A stretch of 64,000 nt of DNA from Kocuria palustris (GTDB lineage Bacteria > Actinomycetota > Actinomycetes > Actinomycetales > Micrococcaceae). The stretch spans positions 2,833,961-2,897,960 of the forward strand of contig NZ_JAFBCR010000001.1 of assembly GCF_016907795.1 (NCBI RefSeq), read 5' to 3'. Made by a program: the position numbers and the translations under genes. Each line of letters opens with the position of its first letter. Within the stretch, counting starts at the first letter, position 1. The notes beneath the pieces are model-generated. The model saw nothing but the letters and a program-made list of their open reading frames with translations. It was not told where the DNA came from and did not search any database. Positions 27,822 to 36,877 of this stretch are shown piece by piece.

Positions 27822-28844
27822 ATGACGACCGTTCCCCCCGCTGATCGCGCCGCCGCACCGGCGGTGAGCGTGATCATCCCCGCCTACAACGCTGCCCGGA
27901 CGCTTCCGCTGCAGCTCGAGGCGCTGGCTGCACAGGTCGATCCGCCGGCCTTCGAGGTCATCGTGGTCGACAACGGATCCAGCGATGACCTCGCTGCGGC
28001 GGTGCAGCCCTTCCTGGGCGGGCCCCTGGACCTGCGCGTGCTGCGAGCGGAGGCGCACCAGGGTGCGTCCTACGCGCGCAATGTCGGCATCGGTGCGGCG
28101 CGCGCCGAGCTGCTGATGTTCTGCGACGCCGACGACGCCGTCTCCGCCCGCTGGCTGGCCCAGGGAGCGGCTGCCTTCGAGACGGCGGATCTGTGGACCG
28201 GCATGGCCCACCTGCTGCCCCAGGGGGCCTTCGAGCATCCGCTGGAGGTCATCCGGGCCCGGTTCGACGTCGAGCCGTCGCAGGAGGACGCCGTCGTCGA
28301 GGTGCGGCAGGGAGACGGGCAGGCACTGCCCGTGCTCTTCGGCGGCGACTTCGGCGCACGGAGGGACCTGCTGCTGAGGCTCGGGGGATTCGATCAGTCC
28401 TTCCCGCTGGCAGGCGATGACAACGACCTGGCCTTCCGCGCACAGCGGGCCGGGGTGTCACTGCATTCGGCCGAACACCTCCGTGTCGGCTGCCGAGGGC
28501 ACTGGTCGGCCTCCGATCAGCTGCGCATCGTCCGTCGATCCGCCCGGGCCCACTGCCTGCTGATGCAGCGCTACGATGCCTGGCCCGCCTCGCAGATGCC
28601 CCGCTGGCACACGGAGCTGCTGCGCTGTGCCGGAGCAGGACTGAAGATGCTGAGCCGGCGGCAGACGCCGGACTGGTTCGGGCTCATCCACAGGACGAGC
28701 ATCGCCTGGGGCCTGGCCGAGGGCACCGTCCGGTACCGCTGGCTGAGGCGGATGCCCGACGCGCAGATCGGCGTCGGTCTGCAGGAGGCCGCAGCGCCGT
28801 CGATGGACATGCACCCGACCCCGGAGGATGAGGCGAGCAGATGA
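27822..28844 (+). CDS. Family 2 glycosyltransferase
   Basis: A 340-aa GT-A enzyme: VSVIIPAYNAARTLPLQLEAL, VIVVDNGSSDDL, GASYARNVGIGAARAELLMFCDADDAVS (DXD) and a FGARRDLLLRLGGFD / GDDNDLAFRAQRAGV block. It is similar in plan to the enzyme at 29359-30333, pointing to an old duplication. The ATG at 27822 has AGGAAG upstream; an earlier ATG at 27741 would overlap the preceding gene by 29 bases and add a low-complexity leader. Confidence 0.85.
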   Translation: MTTVPPADRAAAPAVSVIIPAYNAARTLPLQLEALAAQVDPPAFEVIVVDNGSSDDLAAAVQPFLGGPLDLRVLRAEAHQGASYARNVGIGAARAELLMFCDADDAVSARWLAQGAAAFETADLWTGMAHLLPQGAFEHPLEVIRARFDVEPSQEDAVVEVRQGDGQALPVLFGGDFGARRDLLLRLGGFDQSFPLAGDDNDLAFRAQRAGVSLHSAEHLRVGCRGHWSASDQLRIVRRSARAHCLLMQRYDAWPASQMPRWHTELLRCAGAGLKMLSRRQTPDWFGLIHRTSIAWGLAEGTVRYRWLRRMPDAQIGVGLQEAAAPSMDMHPTPEDEASR

Positions 28845-29362
28845 GGATCCCAGGACTGGCCGCGCTGCGGCGCGCGGCATGGGAGGCGGCTCTGACACCG
28901 ATCGTGCCCAACACCCGTCGGCGCGATCTCCTCCAGCGCCTCGGCCTGGCCGGCGTGGCGGACGGAGTGCTGATCAGCGACGGCGTGGTGCTCGCCCCGC
29001 CGCGTCGGATCAGCATCGGCGAGGGCAGCTTCCTGAACCGGCAGGTGTTCGTGGACACGGAGGTCCATCTGGGGCGCCATGTCTTCGTGGGGCCGCGAGC
29101 CATGTTCGTCACCACCCGTCATCCCGTGGGCGGCCCGCAGCAGCGGGCCGCTCCGGGGCACCCGGACCCGGTCCATGTGGGCGACGGCAGCTGGATCGGG
29201 GCCGGGGCGATCATCCTGCCCGGCGTCACGATCGGCTCCGGCTGCGTGATCGGCGCCGGAGCGGTCGTGACGAAGGACTGCGCCGCCGACGGCGTGTACG
29301 CGGGCGTGCCCGCCCGCCGCATCCGCGAGCTCCCCGACGATTCCCCGGAGGTCTCCGAATGA
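28841..29362 (+). CDS. Hexapeptide-repeat O-acetyltransferase (WbbJ/Maa-like)
   Basis: A 173-aa left-handed beta-helix protein: RISIGEGSFLNRQVFVDTEVHLGRHVFVGPRAMFV, a TTRHPVGGPQQR loop carrying the likely catalytic histidine, then GSWIGAGAIILPGVTIGSGCVIGAGAVVTKD and AGVPARRI. It probably acetylates a sugar of the repeat unit. Overlaps both neighbours by ATGA, lying between two related GT2 genes. Confidence 0.88.
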   Translation: MRIPGLAALRRAAWEAALTPIVPNTRRRDLLQRLGLAGVADGVLISDGVVLAPPRRISIGEGSFLNRQVFVDTEVHLGRHVFVGPRAMFVTTRHPVGGPQQRAAPGHPDPVHVGDGSWIGAGAIILPGVTIGSGCVIGAGAVVTKDCAADGVYAGVPARRIRELPDDSPEVSE

Positions 29363-30333
29363 GTGCGCCCGAGGTCAGTGTGGTGATCCCCGCCCACGAT
29401 GTCGCTGCCGTGATCGGAGAGCAGCTGGCGGCGCTGGCTGCCCAGCGCGGTGCACCGCGCTTCGAGGTCGTGATCGCCGACAACGGGAGCTCGGATGGCC
29501 TGGCGGGAGCAGCCGCCGGCTTCCGCGAGGATCTCGACCTGCAGATCGTGGACGCCTCAGCGCAGCACGGCGCGTCCTTCGCGCGGAACCGCGGGGCAGC
29601 TGTCGCCCGCGGGAGGATCCTCCTGTTCTGCGATGCAGATGACCTCGTCAGCGAGAACTGGGTCAGCGCGATGGCGGATGCTGTGCGGGCCGGGGGACGA
29701 TGCCTGGCCTCGAGCACCCTCCTGCATGAGGGGTTCAATGACTCAGCGGTGCTCGCAGCCTATGGGATCGGTTCCGACCTGCAGCGACTGCAGGCGACGG
29801 ATGAGCCGCCCACTGTGGCGGAGGAGGGATTCGCCGGCTATCTGCCCTCGGTGCCCGGATGCGGCTTCGGAATCCTGCGAAGCGATTACTGGGCTGTCAA
29901 CGGCATGGATGCGGCGTACCCGGGCGGATCGGAGGAGACGGACTTCTCCTGGCGCTTCCTGGAGACCGGCGGAACGATGCTCCGGGTGCCCGCTGCCACG
30001 ATGCAGTACCGCCTGCGCTCCACCCCACGGGCGCTGCTGCGTCAGCAGCGCATCCAGCAGCTGGCGCGCATCCTGCTGTGGATCCGGTTCCGGGACCGCG
30101 GCATGAACGGTCCCAGCGCCAAGGACTCGCTGCTGACCGTCGCACGCGAGGCGCCGCGGCTGCTGCTCGCTCGAGACCGGGAGAGCAGGCTTCTGCACGC
30201 CCGGCTCCTGGGCGGGCACCTGGGAGCGCTGCAGGGGATGCTGCGCTATCGCATCCTGCGCCGCATCCCGGCCCGCCGGATCGGGGAAGGCCTCGAACCC
30301 GCCGCCTCCGCCTCATCCTCGAGCTCCGACTGA
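29359..30333 (+). CDS. Family 2 glycosyltransferase
   Basis: A 324-aa GT-A enzyme: VSVVIPAHDVAAVIGEQLAALAAQ, VVIADNGSSDGL, HGASFARNRGAAVARGRILLFCDADDLVS and a YPGGSEETDFSWRFLETGG segment. It is closely similar in motif order to the transferase at 27822-28844. The ATG at 29359 overlaps the acetyltransferase stop. The C-terminal region is basic and amphipathic. Confidence 0.87.
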   Translation: MSAPEVSVVIPAHDVAAVIGEQLAALAAQRGAPRFEVVIADNGSSDGLAGAAAGFREDLDLQIVDASAQHGASFARNRGAAVARGRILLFCDADDLVSENWVSAMADAVRAGGRCLASSTLLHEGFNDSAVLAAYGIGSDLQRLQATDEPPTVAEEGFAGYLPSVPGCGFGILRSDYWAVNGMDAAYPGGSEETDFSWRFLETGGTMLRVPAATMQYRLRSTPRALLRQQRIQQLARILLWIRFRDRGMNGPSAKDSLLTVAREAPRLLLARDRESRLLHARLLGGHLGALQGMLRYRILRRIPARRIGEGLEPAASASSSSSD

Positions 30334-31350
<1,017 letters not shown>

Positions 31351-31405
31351 CTGCGCACCCGGCCGAGCGCCGTGGAGCGCGTCGGGGCGCAGGGGGCGCG
31401 AGGCC

Positions 31406-32329
31406 ATGAGCGAGCCGGAGCCAACGCCGAGGGACCTGCTGCGGCCGCTGCGGCGGATCAAGCACGGGCTGTGGCTGACCCGTCGGCGGCTGAAGCGGGC
31501 GCCTGATGCCGCCCGTCGGCACTGGGCAGCGCACATCGAGTACCGGTATGACCCGAGTGAGCATGAGCAGCACGTCGGCGACGTGGTGGTGCCCGCCTCC
31601 TCGACGTTCCAGATCGACCATCTCCGGTTCCCCCATGTGGAGCACGGGCCGCGCGGCGAGGCTCCGCGGGTCGTCTATGCGGCCTGGCTGGGCGCCAACG
31701 AGCTGACGGCCCCGCGCCGGACGGCCCTGCAGGTGATGCGGGAGGTCAACGCCGGGCTCGAGATCGCGCTGATCACGCTGGAGAACCTCGACGACGTCCT
31801 CGTCAAGGGCTCGCCGCTGCACCCTGCCTTCTCGTTCCTGAGCCCCGTACATCGCTCGGACTACCTCTGCTGCTACCTGATGCACCATCACGGGGGCGCC
31901 TACGCGGATCTCAAGGTCATGCGCCAGCCGTGGGCCCCGGTGCTCGAGAGGCTGAACTCGGCCGATCATCTGTGGGCCGCCGGACCGCATGAGATGAGCT
32001 CGCGGAACACGTGCCCCGCCATGGGCCCCCTCGGGAGGCAGCAGCGGCTCTACTACACGAGGACGGCCTTCCAGGCGGCCTTCGCCTTCAAGCCCGGCTC
32101 CAGCTGGACCGAGCAGTGGCTGTGCGAGGTCGAGCGGCGCCTGGACTACTTCCAGGGACTGCTCGCGCAGCACCCGGCCCAGGACCCGTACGGGTTGGAG
32201 GGCGACTACCCGGTACCGTGGAGCGCTCTGATGGGGCATGTGTTCTCGCCTCTGGCCCTGCGATACGCGCATCGCTTCGAGCCTTGGCCGCAGATGCACT
32301 TCGACTACACCGGCGGCGGCTACCGATGA
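31406..32329 (+). CDS. GT32-like capsular polysaccharide glycosyltransferase
   Basis: A 307-aa protein. The segment HRSDYLCCYLMHHHGGAYAD followed by LKV resembles the core of the Gly_transf_sug/Caps_synth group, in which the SD...Y.L...GG.Y.D sequence carries the DXD-type metal site; here the motif reads YADLK, so the second acid is replaced. EHGPRGEAPRVVYAAWLGANEL precedes it. The activity is not certain because of the altered DXD. Confidence 0.65.
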   Translation: MSEPEPTPRDLLRPLRRIKHGLWLTRRRLKRAPDAARRHWAAHIEYRYDPSEHEQHVGDVVVPASSTFQIDHLRFPHVEHGPRGEAPRVVYAAWLGANELTAPRRTALQVMREVNAGLEIALITLENLDDVLVKGSPLHPAFSFLSPVHRSDYLCCYLMHHHGGAYADLKVMRQPWAPVLERLNSADHLWAAGPHEMSSRNTCPAMGPLGRQQRLYYTRTAFQAAFAFKPGSSWTEQWLCEVERRLDYFQGLLAQHPAQDPYGLEGDYPVPWSALMGHVFSPLALRYAHRFEPWPQMHFDYTGGGYR

Positions 32330-32393
32330 GCCTCGCGGGGCAGCCGCCCTCCGTGTCCGTGCCATGGCTCTCTCTTCTGGAAAGGTCCCGCCC

Positions 32394-33794
32394 GTGAAGA
32401 TCACCGAGACAGCGATCCCGGGACTGCTGATCGTGCAGCTCGACGTCCACGGCGACAGCCGCGGCTGGTTCAAGGAGAACTGGCAGCGGCAGAAGATGAC
32501 CGAGGCCGGGCTGCCTGACATCCAACCGGTGCAGAACAACATCTCCTTCAACGGCGCGATCGGGACCACGCGCGGCCTGCACGCCGAGCCGTGGGAGAAG
32601 TACGTGTCCGTTGCGACCGGCCGGGTCTTCGGCGCGTGGGTCGACCTGCGCGAGGGGGAGAGCTTCGGCGCCGTCGTGACGCAGGAGATCGGACCGGACA
32701 CCGCGGTCTTCGTCCCGCGGGGGGTGGCCAACGGCTTCCAGACCCTGGAGCCTTCGACCGCCTACACCTATCTGGTCACCGCGCACTGGTCGCCCGAGGC
32801 GCAGTCGCGCTACACGTTCCTGGACCTCGCCGACGAGACCGCGGCGATCGACTGGCCGGTCCCGCTCGAGCAGGCGGAGCTCTCGGACAAGGACCGCGAG
32901 CATCCGCGTCTGGCGCAGGTGGCACCGGTGCGGGCCTCGCCCGTGCTCATCCTCGGTGCCGCTGGGCAGCTCGGCCGTGCCCTGGTGGCGGCCTGCCGTC
33001 GTCGCGGGATCGCGCACCGGGCCCTGACCCGGGGCGAATGGGACATGGAGGACCCGGGCAGCTGGCCGCTCAGCGAGCTGGAGACCGCCCGCGCGGTGCT
33101 CAACGCGTCGGCGTTCACTGCGGTCGACGAGGCCGAGACCGCCGAGGGCCGCTCCCGAGCCTGGCAGGTCAACGCCACGGCCGTGGGCGCGCTTGCCGCC
33201 GCCTGCCGCGATCACGACGTCCCCCTGACGCACGTGTCGACCGACTACGTCTTCGACGGCTCCCTGCCGCTGGATCAGGAGCACGCCCCCGAGCACCCCG
33301 TGGCCCCGCTGTCCGTCTACGGCCAGTCCAAGGCGGCCGGGGAGGCCGCGGTGCGCACCTGGCCGAAGCACTGGATCGTGCGCACGAGCTGGGTGATCGG
33401 CGACGGCGCGAACTTCGTGCGGACCATGGCCTCGCTGGCCGAGCGGGGGATCGACCCCGCCGTCGTGGATGATCAGCACGGCCGTCTCACCTTCGCCGCC
33501 GACCTGGCCGAGGTCCTGCTGGACCTCGTGGTCGAGCAGGCCCCCTACGGCACCCGGCACGTCACCAACGCGGGACCGGCCATGAGCTGGTTCCAGGTGG
33601 CGCGCGCGGTCTTCGAGCTCACGGGCCACGACCCGCAGCGGGTGAGCCCCGTCAGCACGGCGGACTTCTTCCGGGACCGCCCCGGTGCGGCGCCGCGTCC
33701 CAGGAACTCCCTGCTGGGAGCCGAGGGCACCCTGCCTCAGGCGATGGAGAGCCTGAGCGCCTATACGCGCACGTTCAAGGAGCAGTCACGATGA
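32394..33794 (+). CDS. rmlCD: Fused dTDP-4-keto-6-deoxyglucose 3,5-epimerase / 4-ketorhamnose reductase
   Basis: A 466-aa two-domain enzyme for the last two steps to dTDP-L-rhamnose. The RmlC part (about 1-185) has a cupin with RGLHAEPWEKYVSVATGRVF, the basic/His region of the epimerase; the RmlD part (about 190-466) has a LILGAAGQLGRALV Rossmann motif, STDYVFDG and YGQSKAAGE (YxxxK). Such fusions are known in several actinobacteria. The GTG at 32394 with AAAGG upstream is preferred; an ATG at 32364 would add ten residues. Its stop overlaps the next ATG. Confidence 0.92.
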   Translation: MKITETAIPGLLIVQLDVHGDSRGWFKENWQRQKMTEAGLPDIQPVQNNISFNGAIGTTRGLHAEPWEKYVSVATGRVFGAWVDLREGESFGAVVTQEIGPDTAVFVPRGVANGFQTLEPSTAYTYLVTAHWSPEAQSRYTFLDLADETAAIDWPVPLEQAELSDKDREHPRLAQVAPVRASPVLILGAAGQLGRALVAACRRRGIAHRALTRGEWDMEDPGSWPLSELETARAVLNASAFTAVDEAETAEGRSRAWQVNATAVGALAAACRDHDVPLTHVSTDYVFDGSLPLDQEHAPEHPVAPLSVYGQSKAAGEAAVRTWPKHWIVRTSWVIGDGANFVRTMASLAERGIDPAVVDDQHGRLTFAADLAEVLLDLVVEQAPYGTRHVTNAGPAMSWFQVARAVFELTGHDPQRVSPVSTADFFRDRPGAAPRPRNSLLGAEGTLPQAMESLSAYTRTFKEQSR

Positions 33795-34660
33795 CCCACG
33801 GGCACGGCCGCGAGCAGGAGCTGTCCATCGGCCTGGTATCCGGCGGAGACGAGATCCGCTTCCGCTCCTACGTCAATCACCTGATCTATGCCCGGGAGCA
33901 CGGTCTGGACTACCGGCTGGAGATCGGACTGGACGAGGGGATCGACAACCCCTTCCTCTATTCCACAGCCATCATCCGCCGTCTCCTGGAGCACTACGAC
34001 TGGCTGGTGTGGATCGACGACGACGCCTACTTCACGGACTTCGACTCCGACGGCATCCGCCGTCTTGCCCAGGACGCAGAGCAGGACGGGAAGTTCCTGG
34101 TCATCGCAGAAGGGCCCGAGGAGCCCAATGGCTTCTGGTCCCGCATCAACACGGGCGTCTTCCTGCTGCGCCGCGGCGACGACGCGAACAGGCTGCTGCG
34201 GCTCATGGAGGACGCCGAACTCGATGCCGTGCGCGAGTGGTGGGATCCGCAGCGCGATGGGCTGTTCACCGGCGGCGACCAGGACCAGATGTGGTGGGCC
34301 CTCTCCACGACCGATCTGCTCGAGCGCACGCAGATCGTCGGACACCGCGCGCTGAACTCCCGGGGCCACTACTACGAGGATTCCCTCTCGGACGCGCTGG
34401 TCATGCACTTCTGCGGCCACGGCGACAAGCCGCTGGGCGTCGTCCGCTTCGCGGAGCGCTTCGGGGTGGGGGAGGAGCTCGTGCCCGAGCACCTGCTGGA
34501 TCGCTACAGCGTCCGCGTGCGCAGCCCGATGACCCGCCCGGAGCGGCTCGCACGCGCAGCTCGGGCGCGCGCCTGGTCGCGTGCCAAGCGCACCGTCCGC
34601 CCTCTGCTCGAGAGGGTCCCGGCCGCGGAGGCGCCACTGCGCCGACTCGTCGGGCGCTGA
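33791..34660 (+). CDS. GT34/GMA12-like glycosyltransferase
   Basis: A 289-aa protein resembling galactosyl/mannosyl transferases of the GMA12/MNN10 type: YDWLVWIDDDAYFTDFD (the DXD site), a FWSRINTGVFLLRRG segment and GDQDQMWWAL, then ALNSRGHYY and VMHFCGHGDKP. Bacterial members are uncommon. The C-terminal 50 residues are strongly basic. It is the last plus-strand gene of this part, facing the minus-strand pair at 34716-36661. Confidence 0.72.
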   Translation: MTHGHGREQELSIGLVSGGDEIRFRSYVNHLIYAREHGLDYRLEIGLDEGIDNPFLYSTAIIRRLLEHYDWLVWIDDDAYFTDFDSDGIRRLAQDAEQDGKFLVIAEGPEEPNGFWSRINTGVFLLRRGDDANRLLRLMEDAELDAVREWWDPQRDGLFTGGDQDQMWWALSTTDLLERTQIVGHRALNSRGHYYEDSLSDALVMHFCGHGDKPLGVVRFAERFGVGEELVPEHLLDRYSVRVRSPMTRPERLARAARARAWSRAKRTVRPLLERVPAAEAPLRRLVGR

Positions 34661-34715
34661 GGGCCGCTGGCGCCTCTGGATCGTGGACGACGTCCGTGCT
34701 CTGGCAGGCAGTGCC

Positions 34716-35663
34716 TCACAGCGCTCGCCGGACCTCGTCCCACAAGCGCGGCAGCCGCGGCCCCAGCGGCACCAGGCTCCCCCGGGGCCGCCATGCGATC
34801 TCCTGCGATGCCGTGCCCTGGAGCAGCGACTCCCATGCCCTGCCCAGCTCGTCGTCCGACAGTGCGCCCAGGGCTCGCCAGTGGTACCCCTTCTCGGCCG
34901 GCAGCTGCGTCAGTGCAAGGGCCGAGGCTCCGCCGCGGGCCTTGCGGACGAACTGCTCGTAGCTGCGCCAGGGGCGGTGCAGGATCCGCAGCGACGACTC
35001 GGATCTGCCCGGTCGGCTGACCTCGTGGTTGCCCATGGCCACCACGGCCCCGGGGAAGGGGCGGAAGGCGACCTTGTCGTCGTAGTGGGGGGTCCGATCC
35101 ACCCGGAGCTCGTGCTCGGAGTCGGGGGAGGGGAACACGTTGTGCACCACGGCCCGGGCGATCGGAGCGCGTGCGGATGACAGCGTCTCGGCAAGAGTGC
35201 CCTCAGCGCCGTACCAGAGCTCGTCGGCGTCGAACGGGATGACCCACCTGGCACCCGCACGGGCCGCGGCATCGGCCAGCATCGTCATCTTGGCGGACTG
35301 CACGTAGGCCGGCTCCGCGTCCCGGGCCACCAGGACCTGAGGATGCTCGGCGGCCAGCTCGCGCAGGATCCGACCGGTGCCGTCCGTGGAGAGGTTGTCC
35401 GCTACGAGCACTCGCTCCACTCCCTGCTCGAGCAGATGCCGGATCGTCTCGGCCGCGACATCGGCCTCATCGCGGACCATGCCCACGGCCCACAGGCCCC
35501 GGTGAGCCGCCAGGGGCGGCAGGTCCAGACCCGCACGGGCGATCCGCAGCTGCTGGGCCAGTGCTCCGGTCCGGCGGCTGAGCAGGCTGCTTCCCACCAG
35601 CCCGGCGTCCCGGCGGGCCAGGAAGGCCCGGTGCTTGAGGCGGCGCAGCGGATCGGCGCTCAT
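34716..35663 (-). CDS. Glycosyltransferase, Glyco_tranf_2_4 type
   Basis: A 315-aa GT-A-like protein: LWAVGMVRDEADVAAETIRHLLEQGVERVLVADNLSTDGT, then WVIPFDADELWYG with the DAD metal site, and HILHRPWRSYEQFVRK-like C-terminal features (RILHRPWRSYEQFVRKARGG). This plan matches PF13704. The ATG at 35663 overlaps the stop of the upstream gene (ATGA). Confidence 0.8.
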   Translation of the reverse strand: MSADPLRRLKHRAFLARRDAGLVGSSLLSRRTGALAQQLRIARAGLDLPPLAAHRGLWAVGMVRDEADVAAETIRHLLEQGVERVLVADNLSTDGTGRILRELAAEHPQVLVARDAEPAYVQSAKMTMLADAAARAGARWVIPFDADELWYGAEGTLAETLSSARAPIARAVVHNVFPSPDSEHELRVDRTPHYDDKVAFRPFPGAVVAMGNHEVSRPGRSESSLRILHRPWRSYEQFVRKARGGASALALTQLPAEKGYHWRALGALSDDELGRAWESLLQGTASQEIAWRPRGSLVPLGPRLPRLWDEVRRAL

Positions 35664-36661
35664 CGCGGCGGCACCAGCTGGCTCAGCTCCCGGGTGAGCT
35701 CCGGGGGCTCTGGCAGCCCCAGGACCTCGGACAGCGTGCGGAGACGATGCCGCCAGTCCAGACTCTGCCGGGCCAGCAGCTGCTGGGCTCGTGCCGAGCC
35801 CGGGGTCCACTGCGCGCTGAGCTCGGCAATGCGCTCGAGTCCGACGACCGGATCCGTGGGGGAGACCTCCGCCGTGGCCGTCTCCCACAGCAGCTGCGCG
35901 GCGCTGCTCGGCGCCGCCCCGACGACGACCGCGCCGGCCGCCAGCGCATCGGTCCAGCGGCCCGTGAGGTAGTCCCGCGTCGGGTGGGTGTAGGTCGTGG
36001 GGCTGACCAGGTTGGAGAACGCCAGCATGAAGCGCGTGCGCAGCAGTGCCGACCGCACCTGCTCATAGCTGCCGGCGGGGTCCGCAGGATCCAGCGGTGG
36101 GCGTCCCTCGAAGCGCAGCCCACGCGCTGAGGCCAGGCGCGCAATGGCGGCGTCGTCGTCCCAGGCTGAGGGCTGGCGTCCGACCCGCAGCAGATCGGTG
36201 CTCCGGCTGCCGTCCTGCAGCGGGAAGGCGAGGGTGTCGGCGCCCCAGGGCAGCACGGAGACGGCAGCATCCGTCAGCGTTGCCCACTCCTGGCGAAGTC
36301 CGGGGTCCGTGATGAACAGGTGATCGAAGTGCCGTCCGGTACGGGCGAAGCGCGCGATGCGCTCGGTCCAGAACGAGTCGATCACCCAGGCCGCGGTCGA
36401 GGCATAGCCGGGCAGCCAGTGCCGCATCCGCGCGGCCTGGGCCAGGTGCGCCGGATTCGGGGCGATGACCAGCAGACGACGCGAGGAGGCGGAGAGCAGC
36501 CGGGGGATCGCGGAGGCGCCGCGCTGCAGCGCCGTGGGGCGGGCGCGCTCATCGATGGTGATCAGCCGTGCGTCCAGCAGACGCGCGCTCAGCTGGACGA
36601 GGGCGTCCACCGGGCCCCACCCCTGGCCGCCGGCGCGCACCTGCAGCAGATCCAGCTCCAA
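35660..36661 (-). CDS. Putative GT-B glycosyltransferase with TTG start
   Basis: A 333-aa protein with a CgeB-like GT-B appearance: RRLLVIAPNPAHLAQAARM, WVIDSFWTERIARFARTG, HLFITDPGLRQEW, VLPWGADTLAFPL, and a C-terminal DYLTGRWTDALAAGAVVVGAAP donor-type segment. No ATG or GTG starts the conserved frame; a TTG at 36661 lies 9 bases after a perfect AGGAGG on the minus strand (36676 to 36671), which decides the start. First gene of the minus-strand pair; TAGAAT at 36725-36720 is a possible -10. Confidence 0.72.
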   Translation of the reverse strand: MELDLLQVRAGGQGWGPVDALVQLSARLLDARLITIDERARPTALQRGASAIPRLLSASSRRLLVIAPNPAHLAQAARMRHWLPGYASTAAWVIDSFWTERIARFARTGRHFDHLFITDPGLRQEWATLTDAAVSVLPWGADTLAFPLQDGSRSTDLLRVGRQPSAWDDDAAIARLASARGLRFEGRPPLDPADPAGSYEQVRSALLRTRFMLAFSNLVSPTTYTHPTRDYLTGRWTDALAAGAVVVGAAPSSAAQLLWETATAEVSPTDPVVGLERIAELSAQWTPGSARAQQLLARQSLDWRHRLRTLSEVLGLPEPPELTRELSQLVPPR

Positions 36662-36877
36662 GGCGCCGACCCTCCTCGCATCATCGTGGCCCCGAGTTCG
36701 GTGCCGCGGGGCTCGCCCGATTCTAGGGCGCGACCACCCGCGGCACCTGCCGCGAGCCGCAGCGAGTCCGGGTGACGTGGCCCTGATCACAGTCGCTGAC
36801 GCGCTCTGCCGGGCCTGCTCGCCGCCTGCGAGAATCGAGAGGCCGTCATCGCCGCCGCCTTCTCCCAGAGGACACCC

